Assembly: GCF_028640845.1 (NCBI RefSeq)
Contig: NC_080548.1
Span: 20,351,821-20,415,820, forward strand
Source: Ahaetulla prasina
Taxonomy: Eukaryota > Chordata > Lepidosauria > Squamata > Colubridae
Reading direction: 5' to 3'
Length of the DNA stretch: 64,000 nucleotides
Shown here: positions 28,403 through 39,660 of the stretch, piece after piece
Position numbering within the stretch: the first letter of the stretch is position 1
Layout: each line of letters opens with the position of its first letter
Translations under genes and position numbers: made by a program
Notes under the pieces: model-generated
Databases searched by the model: none
Told to the model about the DNA's origin: nothing
What the model saw: the letters and a program-made list of their open reading frames with translations, nothing else

Positions 28403-29077
28403 GGTGGGATTCAAATGATTTTTTTTTTTTTATTCAAAAAGTTTTACAAAATTTTTTCCCCCTTTCCCCCCCTCCTCTCCCCTCCCTTCACAACCCCCCT
28501 CCCCCCCCCCGACTTCCCGGAACGGGCACAAGGTATAGTTAAAAATAAAACAAACATATGCTAAAAAATTTTCATCCCAACTTAATTATACCCCTACAAT
28601 CATCAATTCCTAACTTCCCCCAAAAACAATCAAGAATAATACATCATAATCATTCAAAAACAGTCTGATAACTCTTAGTCTGATATCTACGTTGAATATA
28701 GTCAATCCATTTTTTCCATTCCTTTAAGTATCTTTCTTGCGTATTGTCTTTCAAAAAGGCTGATATCTTCGCCATCTCAGCCAAATTGGCAACCTTCAAT
28801 ATCCATTCTTCTATTGTAGGTACTTTTTTTTTCTTCCAGTATTGTCCTATTAGTAATCTTGCTGCTGTTATTAGGTTGGATTCAAATGATTTAACAACCG
28901 GTTCTCTTCCCTAGTGACCGGCCGGGTGGGCGTGGCTGGGTGGGCGTGGCCAGGGTGGGCGTGACAGCGCTCAGCCTCCTGCAGCACTCTACCAGCCAAA
29001 AACAGGGCATGGGGGTTAATTAAAAAATGTGGGCTTTGCTTTGTGACATCCAGATCCAGCGAGCGAGGGGTGTGAAC
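28403..29077. mobile_element. hAT-like MITE family B with an L1 inside, right end lost
   Basis: CAGCGGTGGGATTCAAATGA, resumed at 28892 with TTAACAACCGGTTCTCTTCC and CGTGGCC-rich repeats. The normal right terminus is missing; a family G element starts at 29078. Confidence 0.6.
28421..28877 (-). mobile_element. 5'-truncated L1 insertion, antisense
   Basis: Poly-T left end; body with TAATCTTGCTGCTGTTATTA. Direct repeat GGATTCAAATGATT at 28407-28420 and 28878-28891 is the target duplication in the family B element. Confidence 0.75.
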
Positions 29078-29235
29078 CAGGGGTGGTTTTTACTTACCTT
29101 TACTACCGGTTTGCATCGTGCCCGCACACATGTGCAGATCACTTTTGCTGACGTTTGGGTCAGTGGGCGGAGTCTCCCACCGGTTTTACTACCGGTTCTA
29201 TAGAACCGGTCTGAACTGGGGGCAACCCACCACTG
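29078..29235. mobile_element. Short hAT-like MITE, family G
   Basis: CAGGGGTGGTTTTTACTTAC to GGGGGCAACCCACCACTG with perfect duplication GTGTGAAC at 29070-29077 and 29236-29243. Confidence 0.75.
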
Positions 29236-29243
29236 GTGTGAAC

Positions 29244-30397
29244 TGCACAGAAAACACACTTTTGTTTGGTTACAGAGAAATATCCCCAAAGTCAAATGTA
29301 CACTAAATGTAGACTGACTTTTAGCTACACACCTCCCCAGCAAACAGCAAATTTTGAAGCTCCAACTAAAGAGGATTCATTTTAGGATGGGTAACCACAA
29401 TTTGCATGTTGGAGGTTCCTAAAGGAATGCTGGAAAACTCTGTATTTTGAAGCACATTTGAGGGAGGGGTGCAGAATAGCCCAACTGTCTTGCTTAGCAA
29501 CAGAAATGTACTAAGTTGTGGTTATTATGTGGTTATCTGTAATTGCGGGAGTTGGTGCGTTACTATAAATCTCCTTTTAGCTGGAGCAGAAGACAGTTCA
29601 CCATATCTGAAAAGGAAGAAGTTTGCAGAAGCACTGTCTGCTAACGTCTAGTGCTTTGATTATTATTCTGAACGTATTTCAGAGTTACGACCTGAGATCT
29701 ACCTTTAAATTGCCCCTCTGAGAGACTGGGAGCTAAATAAATCAAACAGTTTAAGAATAAGGTAGAGAAATACGTGCTTTTTAAAAAAAAATTGGAAGCA
29801 AACATGGGGAAATTTGGGAAATAAAATAAATACGTGGTGCTCTTAAAAATGATATAGAAGGCTGAGTTAACCTCTGCTTCTCTAGCCTTTGCTGAGTTAA
29901 GGCTGTTTGACTCCTTCACAGCTATTTTGAAACAAGACTGTCAGGATTTAATTGCATTCCTATTGACTTTGCTGCAATTGCTGTGTTCACCCATCAGTCT
30001 AAGCCACAATGCGTTTGGCAATGGCTTAGAATAATGTGGGAATTAGGGCTGTTGGTCTGTGCTGCAAGAATCCCAGATGCCCACCAGAGGGCAATTTAAG
30101 AGCTGCAGAAAACCTCTGGATTTGCGCAGCCCACTTCTTGTAACCCTACGGTGAACCCATCTATTATTGCTATTATAAATGGTAGTTTATGGCTTGGCAC
30201 ACTGAAATAGCTAAGAGTGGTTTATGCAACAAACCGTGGCCCATCGGGCCTTAGTGTGATGTGTGGTTACAGTGTTAACTGTTCACACCTTATAGGATGG
30301 CTTATTTTTTTTTCTTGTTCATTGTTTTGTTTTGTATTTAGCTTTTAAAAATGTGTAGCTGTTCTGCAGACTCAAGCCCATCAGTATGATCCTAGTC
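29244..30397. other. Intergenic DNA, no feature recognised
   Basis: No convincing repeat, gene or RNA. A short AAGCTTTTAAAA-type AT-rich segment and chance frames only. Confidence 0.5.
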
Positions 30398-30529
30398 CAG
30401 GGGTCTGCAAACTTGGCTTTTTTAAGACTTGTGGACTCTTTTAAGACTTGTGGACTCAGCAAAGCTGGCTGAGGAATTCTGGGAGTTGAAGTCCACAAGT
30501 CTTAAAAGACCCAAATTTGCAGACCCCTG
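30398..30529. mobile_element. Palindromic hAT-like MITE, family D
   Basis: CAGGGGTCTGCAAACTTGGC to TTTGCAGACCCCTG; TTTTAAGACTTGTGGACTC occurs twice in tandem at the left. Flanks TCCTAGTC and GACTAGTC. Confidence 0.78.
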
Positions 30530-30848
30530 GACTAGTCCATTAAACTGCTTATTTAAAAAAAAAAACCACTCAATAATAAAATCACATTTCCAGTCAAGGA
30601 ACAAATAGGGCAGCTCAGATAATTAAAATCAAATTAACATTAACTCATTTATTGATTAAAATGCTTAGGAGGAAACCAATGTCATTGTCTAGCTATGTAA
30701 AGATACTGAAGAAGACACCATGGGAAAGACATTCTAGAGTTGGGAGGGGGGAAGGGGTGGCTTTAAAGAGGCTAGTTGGTTGGTCACTTGCTATCCTTTA
30801 GACTTGGATCCTCTGCTTGCTTGAGATGACTTAATTGCTTGAGATGGT

Positions 30849-31004
30849 TAATTGAGAACAATTAACCAGAGGAATGGCTTGCCTTCAGAAGATGGAGTAG
30901 GTGCTCCATCACCGGAGGCTTTTAAGAAGAGGCTGGACAGCCATTTGTCTGGAATAATATAGGGTACCCTGCTTGAGAAGACCTCCAAGGTCCCTTCCAA
31001 CTCA
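30849..31004 (+). mobile_element. CR1 LINE 3' end fragment
   Basis: AACAATTAACCAGAGGAATG, GGCTTTTAAGAAGAGGCTGG and CCTCCAAGGTCCCTTCCAAC, the CR1 C-terminus and 3' end, frame broken. Confidence 0.75.
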
Positions 31005-31169
31005 TCACCCACGTCATGGTTGTCCCAAAGATGCTTTTTTCAGGGGGCAACTGGACTTTCTTGTTTTCTCTTTGAAGATGTTTCGCTTCTCATCCAAGAA
31101 GCTTCTTCAGCTCTGCCTGGATGGTGGGGAATGGGAGGATTTATATTCCTTGAAGATCATTTGCATCAT

Positions 31170-31455
31170 TCTTGGGTGTCAGGGCATTTGTTATGGCTTC
31201 CACTTTAGAGGGTGCCGGGTGAATTCCCTGAGAATCCACCAGGAATCCTAAAAATTCTACCCGGGGAACCCCAATGTGGCACTTTTCTTTCTTGAGCCTC
31301 AGCCCTGCATCCCGGAAACGGCTAAGGACAGCCCGCAGCCGTCCGACGAGTTCTGACCGGTCAATGGCCGAGATCAGAACATCGTCGAAGTAGGGGGTTT
31401 CCCAATTTGAATGGTCAATAGGCTCTAGGACCCCTTGGGCAAAAGCGGGTCCAAG
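31170..31455 (-). pseudogene. Ty3/gypsy-like reverse transcriptase fragment, internally deleted
   Basis: The minus strand is open: GVLEPIDHSNWETP joins straight to YFDDVLISAIDR, then RLKKEKCHIGVPRVEFLGFL and VDSQGIHPAPSKVEAI. YFDD is the catalytic box and 'VEFLGFLVD-GIHP-PSKVEAI' is the usual sequence after it. The stretch normally between the 'HSxWxTP' and YxDD motifs is missing, so the domain is broken. It ends abruptly at about 31170 in Penelope-like DNA. Confidence 0.85.
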
Positions 31456-31690
31456 GCTTGGTCGTAATAAGAACTTTATTTAACTCATAACTAACATTAA
31501 TAACTAACGGTTAGACTCTGCTGAATCACCTCAGCGAGACTTCGCTTGACAGTTGCTTAAATAGCTAGCTGTCAAGCCGGAACAACCAATCAGAACTGCT
31601 GCTGGCTCCCGCTTCTTCTGCTAGCCAATCAGCGGCGGCTAGCAACAGGCGAGTGTAGCTCGGGTCGTAACGGCGAGGATTTAACAATTT
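31456..31690 (-). mobile_element. LTR of the gypsy-like element, antisense
   Basis: Read on the minus strand it begins TGTTAAATCC, carries two CCAAT-type boxes (CTGATTGGCTAG and CTGATTGGTTG), a TATTTAAG box and AATAAA, the order of a U3-R LTR. It abuts the RT fragment, so gag and most of pol are absent. Confidence 0.7.
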
Positions 31691-32380
31691 TAGAGGATTG
31701 TTGAAGCACTTGGAGATTTAGCTGTGTCCTTAGGGTCCTTGAATGGTGTGGGAATAGGAGTGGATTTCCAGAGGGGGAAAAAAATTGCAGACTACAGGAA
31801 CCAGGAGCACTACTCAGGTGACTTCTTGGATGAGAAGTGAAATGTCTTCAAAGAAAAAACAAAGTCTAGTGGCTCTTTAAAAAATACCTTTGGGACAAAC
31901 CATGACCTGGATGACTGAGAATCTCTACAGACTTTTAGCTAAACAATTTGGGATGAGTACCCTTTGAATGGTGTGGGAGTAGGAATGGATTTCCAGAGGG
32001 GGGGGGGAAATTGCAGACTACAGGAACCATTTGTACTACTTAGGTGACCCTGAGGACACAGATAAACATCCAAGTGCTTCAAGAACCCTCTAAAAGGATA
32101 CAAATGACCAGTTGTCTGCAAGGAATATAAATCCTTCCATTCCCTACTATCCTGTCAGAGCTGAAGAAGCTTCTTGGATGAGAAGTGAAATGCCTTCAGA
32201 GAAAAAAACAAAGTCCAGTTGCCTTTGGAAAAAGCACCCAACTCTGTTATTCTGTAAAAAAAAAAAAGAAGACACAATCTTGGTCTTCCCACTCAGGAAG
32301 TGAGCCCTGAGTGATGCCTTCTATCTCTCTTGCCTCTTCATGTGGAGATGCTGCTCAGAAGAATTAAAGTGCTCCCAGGT

Positions 32381-32740
32381 CAAGGGTCGGCAACCTTAAA
32401 CACTCAAAGAGCCACAAAGGTCCTAACCGAGAGCCCCTAGTTCAATTCTGGAGCTGACTGGAAGTCCAGTTCCCCCACCATAGAGTCTCCTCCTAGTGTG
32501 TCATCCTTTTTTCCTCTGCCGACCAGAAGTCCGGTTTCCCCACCATAGAGTCTCCTCCTAGCGTGGCGTCCTTTTTCCTCTACCTGTCCTAACCGAAAGC
32601 CCTATCAATTGCGGAGCCGACAGGTGACAGGGAGCCGCAGCAGAGGGATGAAAGAGCCACATGCAGCTCCAGAGTTGGCTGATGACTTCTGGAGCACCAG
32701 AAGTTATGATGTATTTTTCCTGATTTGGCAGCTGAGTCAA
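32381..32740. mobile_element. hAT-like MITE, 'agggtcggcaacc' family
   Basis: CAAGGGTCGGCAACCTTAAA, AAAGAGCCACAAAGGTCC, and two tandem copies of CCACCATAGAGTCTCCTCCT, with GGATGAAAGAGCCACATGCA. Resembles other hAT ends; the right terminus is unclear. Confidence 0.5.
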
Positions 32741-32879
32741 AGGTACTAAGTGGATTATTGCTTCTACTGCACAAGTGGATTATTGCTTCTACTGCACAAG
32801 GAGGCAGCCTGGATGACTTCATGGGTATTAGCTGCTAACCAGATTTCCTTTCTTCCTCCTTCTCTCTCTCTTTCAAAGA

Positions 32880-32925
32880 CAACAACAACAACAACAAAGA
32901 GGAGGAGGAGGAGGAGGAAGAGGAT
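32880..32925 (+). repeat. (CAA)n and (GAG)n simple repeats
   Basis: ACAACAACAACAACAAAG followed by GAGGAGGAGGAGGAGG. No gene. Confidence 0.85.
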
Positions 32926-33747
32926 GAGTCATTCCTGGGTGACTTTGGGCCAGATAAGCCCAGTTTATCTTACTGGGAAGTTGTTGAGCTAAAATTAGGG
33001 AAGACCTTCATGCAGGCTGTCCTCAACTCTCAGTTAAAATAGAAATACCATGAATAAATAATAGTGCTGGTAAATTCCCAAGCACACTTGCCATGGGCAC
33101 CAGCTTTTTATTTTATTTTTTAAAAAACTTATAGACACTGAATTTCTGCGAGAAAGGGTCTGCTTTTCCTTCAAATAACTCCATTCTGGCTATAAAAGTT
33201 TCCACTGGTGGACTTTGTCCATTTTTTTTAATTTTATAAATGTTGTCATATAATTTTGGGAACGCAGGTTCTGCAGAGATTATTATGGTCAAGCTTAGGA
33301 AAAATAGGAGAATTTACTTTTCAAGGTTGCAGCCATGACTCAGAGTTAGAACAGCGATACAATACTACAGTTCAAAAACCAGGTGGTTTTTTAAAGGTTT
33401 CTTTTGACTGGAGGCATCACATTTGTTAATTAATTACACCTAGATTAATTACACCTAATTCAATTGGTGGCTTAAGTATGGTCCAATCTATTATGTTTTC
33501 TTTCTTTCTCTCTCCCTCTCTCCCTCCCTCTTTTCCTTTTTCTGCTCAATCCAAAACATCCTTCATTAGCTTACCAAAGTGAACAAAAATTGGTTTTGGA
33601 ATGATTTAGCAATAACAAGCCTGCTCCTTTGACAAATGCAGAGAGAACCTAAGTGGCCCAGAACAAAGGTGGAGCTGGCTACTAACCTTGTGTGCACCCT
33701 TCTTCAAACTTCTAACACATTTGCTGCATCCAATGGTTTCTCTAGTG
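32926..33747. other. Intergenic DNA, no feature recognised
   Basis: AT-rich, with a short CT-rich run at 33498-33532. No coding evidence. Confidence 0.5.
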
Positions 33748-34106
33748 CAGGGATGTCAAAGTCGACTTCATTGAGGGCCACATCAGGGCTGTGTTTGAAC
33801 TTGGGGGGCCATGGTGGGTGTGACCAGTTCAACGTCACTCATGCTGGGGGCACAGGTGGTAGCCCGAGCGCTCTACGAACAAAAATAGGCTCTTGAGCTT
33901 CATTTTTGGCTGCGACGGCTTCCTGCAACCCTCTGCCAGTGAAAACGGAGCTCAGGAGGGCTGCACGTGACCCTCCCAAGCTCCGTTTTCACTGGCAGAG
34001 GCACTGTGAGCTGGTTCTTTGCTGTTTCCAGGGTTGCCCCTGCGGGCCAGCTCTAAGCATCCTGTGGGCCAGATCCGGGCCCCAAGCCTCGAGTTTGATA
34101 CCCCTG
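33748..34106. mobile_element. hAT-like element, family E
   Basis: CAGGGATGTCAAAGTCGACT to CCTCGAGTTTGATACCCCTG, flanks CTCTAGTG (33740) and CTCTAATG (34107). Interior CTCTGCCAGTGAAAACGGAG shared with 8118. Confidence 0.8.
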
Positions 34107-35110
34107 CTCTAATGTCTTTGCTTTAGAAATTCTTGTTCTTGAAAAAAAGCTATGAATATGTTGCATGTTGTTGGGGTTGCAAGCAAGACAGTCAAACTGA
34201 GGAAGTTGGAAGCAACCAACCAAAACTCTTGTTAGATGGCACCCCAGGTTTGCCTGGAGTTGCACAGCCCTTGATGAAAATGCGTTCTGAGGCATGTATG
34301 TACTCTTTTCTCATGGGGTGCAAGACAACCGACACTCCTGGTGTTTTCATCTGTCACAAATACTTCGATTTTCATTTTGTAATTTTTTTAAATCTAATTT
34401 AGGCTTGTTGGATAGGTATCTGCTGTTTAGAGTGGCCTAAAAGCCCCGTAAATAAATATTCTTAGGAAACCCTACGGTATGTTGAAGTTAAAGCCACATA
34501 TTGAGAGAATGAATAAAGGATTTGACCTCCTCACTAAAACCCAAAAGAAAACCCAAAAGAAAACACCAAAAAAAGTAAAAGAAAGTGCAAAAGGAAACCC
34601 AAAAGGAAACCGAAAAGAAAATGCAAAAGACAGCCTATTGAAACACTATTATGGGCTTCCAGAGAAGGCAATCCAGTGAATCACTCATCACAGATGTGGG
34701 TTTTATTGGCGATCTTCTTGGCCTCTCAGGACAAACCAGTCAAACGAGACAACCAGATGAACTCATTCTACTTTATGGTAAAGCTACATCGACAGAATTT
34801 TGCAACTTTGAAAATACAAATTTCACCCCCTCCCATTTCCTTTTCAGAAACTTGGGAGGGTCTCTTCTGAACCTCTTGGTCCACCCATTGTCCATCTGTG
34901 GGATAAGCTGTTCTCATATCTGACCATTTCTTTGGCAGCATCTCTTAGTCTACCAAGGTCTTTCTCATATATTACTACTATATCCTTACTCTGAACTCTG
35001 TCTGGATCCTCCCCCTCCCCCTCCCCCTCCCCCTCCCCCTCCAATTGTCTGGAAAAGTCACCGTTCTGTTCCTGAAATGGGAGCGAAATCACTGTTCTGT
35101 TTGCTTAAAC
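34107..35110. other. Intergenic DNA with a short lysine-rich tandem tract
   Basis: 34536-34630 repeats AAAACCCAAAAG-like units (12 bp), giving a KTQKKTQKK-type frame; 35013-35042 is (CCTCCC)n. No gene recognised. Confidence 0.45.
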
Positions 35111-35220
35111 CAGGGGTCTCCAACCTTGGCAACTTCACGACTTTTGGACTTGCTGGCTGAGGAATTCTGGGAGTTGAAGTCCACAAGTCGTAAAGTTGCC
35201 ACGATTGGAGGAGACCTCTG
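35111..35220. mobile_element. Palindromic hAT-like MITE, family D
   Basis: CAGGGGTCTCCAACCTTGGC start, GGAATTCTGGGAGTTGAAGT core; duplications GCTTAAAC (35103) and TCTTAAAC (35221). Confidence 0.78.
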
Positions 35221-35930
35221 TCTTAAACAAGAACATGTTTTTGAAGAGGCCCAACAGCCATTATCAAACCAGGAAGCAAAGAGGCAGAGAAGTCATTAGA
35301 GCTGCCTTCTTTTGAAGGCAAGTACGAGCATCATTTGAAACTTTTGGCATCAAGAAAGTTGGGAAATCGAAATGTGTTCCTTTGCAAATTACAGACACAC
35401 TATTCATGTGGTCGCTTGGCAAGTGCAAAAGTGTGCATTTGTGTATTCCCAGGGTTGGTTGTTTTTTTTGTTTTTTTTACAAAACATGTAAATGCTTTGT
35501 AAAAGGAATGAAGGTAAGGGTTTGGGTAAATTATTATATTTAGTAACAAGCACCAGAGATTTTTTTTTTAAAGAGGTGTTTAAAGGTACTGCTGATAATG
35601 GATATTTTAAAATATAGGCTTAAATAAAATATTTTGCCACTCTTTCCTCTCAGTGCAAGGTCTTGGTTGAAAGAGAAGAAACAAACTGCTGCCAATTTTT
35701 TTTCCCCTCCTGTTTTTGGAGCTTTGGACAAATCCCATTGCTTGCATGGGCATCGGTCCAAAATGCAGACAACCACAGTAACTTTGGATTTCCAAAACGT
35801 CTCTCTCTCTCTCCATTCTCTAACTGACTTTCTCATCAAATGTGCAGGCGAGATCAATGTTACTGATTATTCTCTAATCCCCAAGGCTGATTCCTGGTTT
35901 CTCTGCCCATCATATTCTCACTTGTACATT
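35221..35930. other. Intergenic DNA, no feature recognised
   Basis: Nothing beyond T-runs and chance frames. Confidence 0.5.
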
Positions 35931-36595
35931 CAGTGTGGGATTCAAATAACTTAACAACTGGTTCTCTGCCCTAATGACCGGCTGGGTGGGTGTGGCCATG
36001 GTGGGCATGGCCAGTGGGTGTGACAGGCAGCACTCAGCCTCCTGCACCCCCCTGGGACCCCCCCCCCAGGCCATGGGGTACGGGATGGACAAACACTGCC
36101 TTCCCCCACGCCCTGCTTTGGGCCTAGTAGGCTTCCCTGCAGCCTCCTCAGAGCAAAAACAGGTCACAGGAGCCCCATTTTGGGCCTAGGAGGCCTTCCT
36201 GAAGGTTCCTGGGAGCAAAAATGCCTCTCGTGGCTCAGCAGACTAAGTCTGTCTGTTATTAACACAGCTGCTTGCAATTACTGCAAGTTCAAGTCCCACC
36301 TGGCCCAAGGTTGACTCAGCCTTCCATCCTTTATAAGGTAGGTAAAATGAGGACCCAGATTGTTGGGGGCAATAAAAAAAAATGACTTTATATATAATAT
36401 ACAAATGGATGAAGACTATTGCTTAACACAGTGTAAGCCGCCCTGAGTCTTCGGAGAAGGGCGGGATATAAATTCAAATAAAAAAAAAAAGGGGTGCATG
36501 GGAACTCCTGGAAGGGGCGGGGAGGGGTGGGGCAAATCAGCAATTTAACTACCGGTTTGCTCGAACCGGCTTGAACCGGCTGAATCCCACCACTG
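35931..36595. mobile_element. hAT-like MITE family B with a SINE inside
   Basis: CAGTGTGGGATTCAAATAAC to CCGGCTGAATCCCACCACTG; CGTGGCC-type and GGCCTAGGAGGC motifs inside. The SINE at 36219-36492 splits the host. Confidence 0.7.
36219..36492 (+). mobile_element. Full tRNA SINE with L2-type tail
   Basis: tRNA-like head GTGGCTCAGCAGACTAAGTC with a B box (AGTTCAAGTCCC), body CAGCCTTCCATCCTTTATAA and CCCAGATTGTTGGGGGCAAT, and tail GTAAGCCGCCCTGAGTCTTC, GGAGAAGGGCGGGATATAAA, then A-rich. The tail equals the L2-like LINE end at 2273-2330 with small changes. Confidence 0.82.
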
Positions 36596-36811
36596 ATTTG
36601 AGCCCCTTCTCAGATCTGTTCCATTTCTGCGCGATGCTTTGTGCTAACTGTTGACTGAATTAGTGAATCAACTCACGACCATCTCAGTGCAGTGCAGGAG
36701 AAAGACGATTCAGAAGACGGCTTTCAAGGAGAAAGGCTGGAGCTTGGCACCTGGAAATGGGCTGGATGAGGACAAACCTAGATTGGGAGTCACAATCTTT
36801 ACTAGTTTCAA

Positions 36812-37866
36812 GAAATGATAGGAAAAGCATTTTATCATATGTGGTGGACTTGTGCTAAAACAAAACAAAAAAAATTGGTGCAAAGATACACAGGTGGCTA
36901 GAAAAGATGATAGGGAAACATGTAGATTTTAAACTTGAGCTGTTTTTAATTAGGTATAATATCAGAAAAATTAGATAAGAAAAGCGTGTATTTAATATTA
37001 CATGTTGTAACAGCAGCGAGGATTATATTTGCACAATATTGGAAAAATGGAGAAACACCGCGAGATGAAGAGATAATTACGAAGATACTAGACTGTGCAG
37101 AAATGGATAGATTGACATTGAAAATGAAGCCGAAAGAAGACATAATACTATCAAATATGGAATCTATTTTACCAGTAGTTGGAAAAAAGGGGTTGTCGTG
37201 TCCCACCCCCCACTCTGACGAACGAGTCAAGGAAGTCCGTGGCAAACTTGGCAACGAAGCCTCTGCAGCTTGCCAAGTCCCTTCAAGGTTTATCAGGGCA
37301 GGCAGGAGTCCAAGTTGTGACTTCAGCGATAGGGTCCGGTATCAGCAAACTCAATAAGACTTTGCTTGACTCAAGGTTGGAATGCCAAAAGCAGGTCCTT
37401 TATATAGGTTGTGGGGTGTGGCTCCATGACTCAGCACCTATCCAGGCCTGCCCCACCCCTCCTTCTGCTGGCGTTGCCTCTCAGATCTCCGGAAGCGAGG
37501 GTCCTCCCACTTTCAATTGTCTTCAGCTGGATCTGCTGTCACAAATCCCAGCACCTGGCTGCCTTCCTGCTCACACGCTGTACGAGTGAAGTTTATCGGG
37601 CTTGTCCGTTCACTCCTGGAATCCTCTCCGGCCATGGGGCCAGGGCCGGGGGCTGGAGGCATGACAGGCCGTTCATCTTCATTATCAGAGTCGGAGTCTG
37701 ATCAAAGGCCCGGTTGGAGATGGGAGGGGCCTGGCTGAGGAGGGGAGGGAGGACGAGTCACAACAAGGGTGGAGATTAAGAATATACCATAATTACAATT
37801 GTTAAGCAAATTAAATACCCAGATAACACGATGTTTATTAAGCGCTAAGAAATGTAATTAATAAAA
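36812..37866 (+). mobile_element. L1 LINE ORF2 3' end, with a solo LTR inside
   Basis: TTTTATCATATGTGGTGGAC encodes the L1 'FYHMWWTC' motif; the frame from 36986 continues ILHVVTAARIIFAQYWKNGE, then EIITKILDCAEMDRLTLKMK, as in vertebrate L1 ORF2 ends. Interrupted at 37190 and resumed at 37768 (GGTGGAGATTAAGAATATAC). Confidence 0.85.
37190..37763. mobile_element. Solo LTR inserted in the L1
   Basis: Begins TGTCGTGTCCCACCCC and ends GACGAGTCACAACA; 5-bp flanks GGGGT and AGGGT differ at one base. TG...CA ends and 5-bp duplication indicate an LTR. AATAAGACTTTGCTTGACTC is the probable R region. No internal coding part. Confidence 0.7.
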
Positions 37867-37869
37867 GTC

Positions 37870-38150
37870 ATAGTCATGTGATCAAAATTCAGCTGCTTGG
37901 CAACTGGTCCATATATACGACAGTTGTGGTGTCCTAGGGTCATGTGATCAACTTTTGCGACCTTCTGATAAGCAAAGTCAATGGGGAAAGCCAGATTCAC
38001 TTAACAACCGGGTTGCTAACTTAATAATTGCAGTGATTCACTTAACAACGGCAGCAAGAAAAGTCATAAAATGGGGCAAAACTCACTGAACTGTCTCGCA
38101 GCAGAAATTTTGGGTTCAATTGTGCTCCTAAGTCAAGGACTACCTGTATT
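37870..38150. mobile_element. MITE, 'tcaaggactacctgta' family
   Basis: TCATGTGATCAAAATTCAGC, CCAGATTCACTTAACAACCG and CTAAGTCAAGGACTACCTGT, the mirror copy of 5982. Confidence 0.55.
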
Positions 38151-38529
38151 GTAGTTTTGAATATTTAATCTAAACTTTACAATTTCTCGAACTGACTTTT
38201 ATGTTGTATTTTTAGACGCTGATCGGTCATCCTCGTGAATCTTATTTCAAGGGAGGAATAAAAAGGAATGAAGTTGAAAACTACATGAACTATTCTATAA
38301 AGCAGTTATAAATCACCCAAAATTATTTGCAGGCAAGGCGTTTCCTGAAAATGGTTTGTTTGCCAATTTCAGTAAACAAATTGGGACCTTGGATTTCATG
38401 CTCCAGGCTTATTTTAGAATGTCTTCTGCCAAACAGCTGGACCTCACATCTGCCTCCACCTGAGTGAAAGGCCAGGCAGAAAGAATTTGTTTGGGGGAAA
38501 TCCCATTAAAGTAAGGGGAAATTATGTCT

Positions 38530-39022
38530 GGGTAGGTACATATGTACCTTGCATCCTGGACATAAGCTGTTTCAACCCCTACCCTCAAAACTATGCTATA
38601 GAGCACTGCACACCAGAACAACTAGATACAAAAACAGTTTTTCCCCGAATGCTATCACTCTGCTAAACAAATAATTTCCTCAAACTAGTTATTAAGTCTG
38701 CATTACTATTAATCTTCTCATCGTTCCTATCACCCATCTCTTCCCACTTATGACTGTATGACTGTAACCTTGTTGCTGGTATCCTTAAGATTTATATTGA
38801 CTGTTTCCTAGTATGATTTGATTGCTTATTTGTACCCTATGAGTATCATTAAGTGCTGCACCTTATGATTCTTGACAAACGTATTTTTTCTTTTATGTAT
38901 TCTGAGAGCATCTGCACCAAAGACAGATTCCTTGTGTGTCCAATCATATTTGGCCAATAAAGAATTCTATTCTATTCTATTCTATTCTATTCTACTCTAC
39001 TCTACTCTACTCTATTCTATAT
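38530..39022 (+). mobile_element. Snake1-type CR1 LINE 3' end with ATTCT/ACTCT tail
   Basis: GCATCCTGGACATAAGCTGT, GAGCACTGCACACCAGAACA, CCTTGTGTGTCCAATCATAT, TTGGCCAATAAAGAATTCTA and a tail that switches from ATTCT to ACTCT. Confidence 0.88.
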
Positions 39023-39049
39023 TTAGATACATGTACACACACGTACATT

Positions 39050-39348
39050 AGGGGTGCTATTCAGCAGGTTCTGACAGGTTCTGGAGAACTGGTAGCAGGA
39101 ATTTTGAGTAGTTCAGAGAACTGGCAAATACCATCTCTGGCTGGCCCCAGAGTTGGGTGGGAATGAAGATTTTGCAGTATCCTTGCCCTGGAGTGGGGTG
39201 GGAATGGAGATTTTGCACTATCCTTGCCCTGGAGTGGGGTGGGAATGTAGATTTTCCAATATCCTTCCCCTGCCACAGCCACCAAGCCATGCCCACCAAG
39301 CCATACCCACAGAACTGGTTGTAAAAAAAAATTGAATTCCATCACTGA
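39050..39348. mobile_element. hAT-like MITE family A, three 41-bp-type units
   Basis: TCAGCAGGTTCTGACAGGTT to AATTGAATTCCATCACTG; three tandem 'GGAATGxAGATTTTGCAxTATCCTTGCCCTGGAGTGGGGT' style units (about 40 bp). Confidence 0.65.
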
Positions 39349-39660
39349 CACACACATACTGTATATAACTAATTTGATGTGGGAAGTTGTGATATACCTA
39401 AGCTCTCTGTTGTTGCAGTCTCTTTGCATATTTGACAAGTAAAATATTGTTTGTCCAAGGATACATAATATATCAGGAAGAATGAGAGCATCTAATGTTT
39501 GTCCTAATTGTCTCCCCTATGCCTTTTTCTGTTGCAAACTTTTTGTTTGCTTGTTTTGATAATTGGAGAAACATTCAAAATAGGCATCCTGGCTGTTAGA
39601 GCCCAAAGGAGGACTATATTATTTTCTGTCTGTCTCTTCCATAGTAATGGGGGTCTGCAC

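Larger units (their letters stand above)
31012..32225. mobile_element. Penelope-like repeat cluster (inverted pieces) with an LTR element inside
   Basis: Antisense piece 31012-31165 (AAGATGCTTTTTTCAGGGGG, TTTCGCTTCTCATCCAAGAA, GCTTCTTCAGCTCTG) and its continuation from about 31690; a second sense piece ends AGCTGAAGAAGCTTCTTGGA, TGAGAAGTGAAATGCC at 32160-32225. Naming it Penelope-like rests on the recalled 'CTGAAGAAGCTTCTTGGATGAGAAG...GAAACGTC' motif. Confidence 0.45.

Noticed and set aside
34479..34679. Lysine-rich 66-codon frame
   Set aside because: A short 12-bp tandem repeat explains the composition; no conserved domain.
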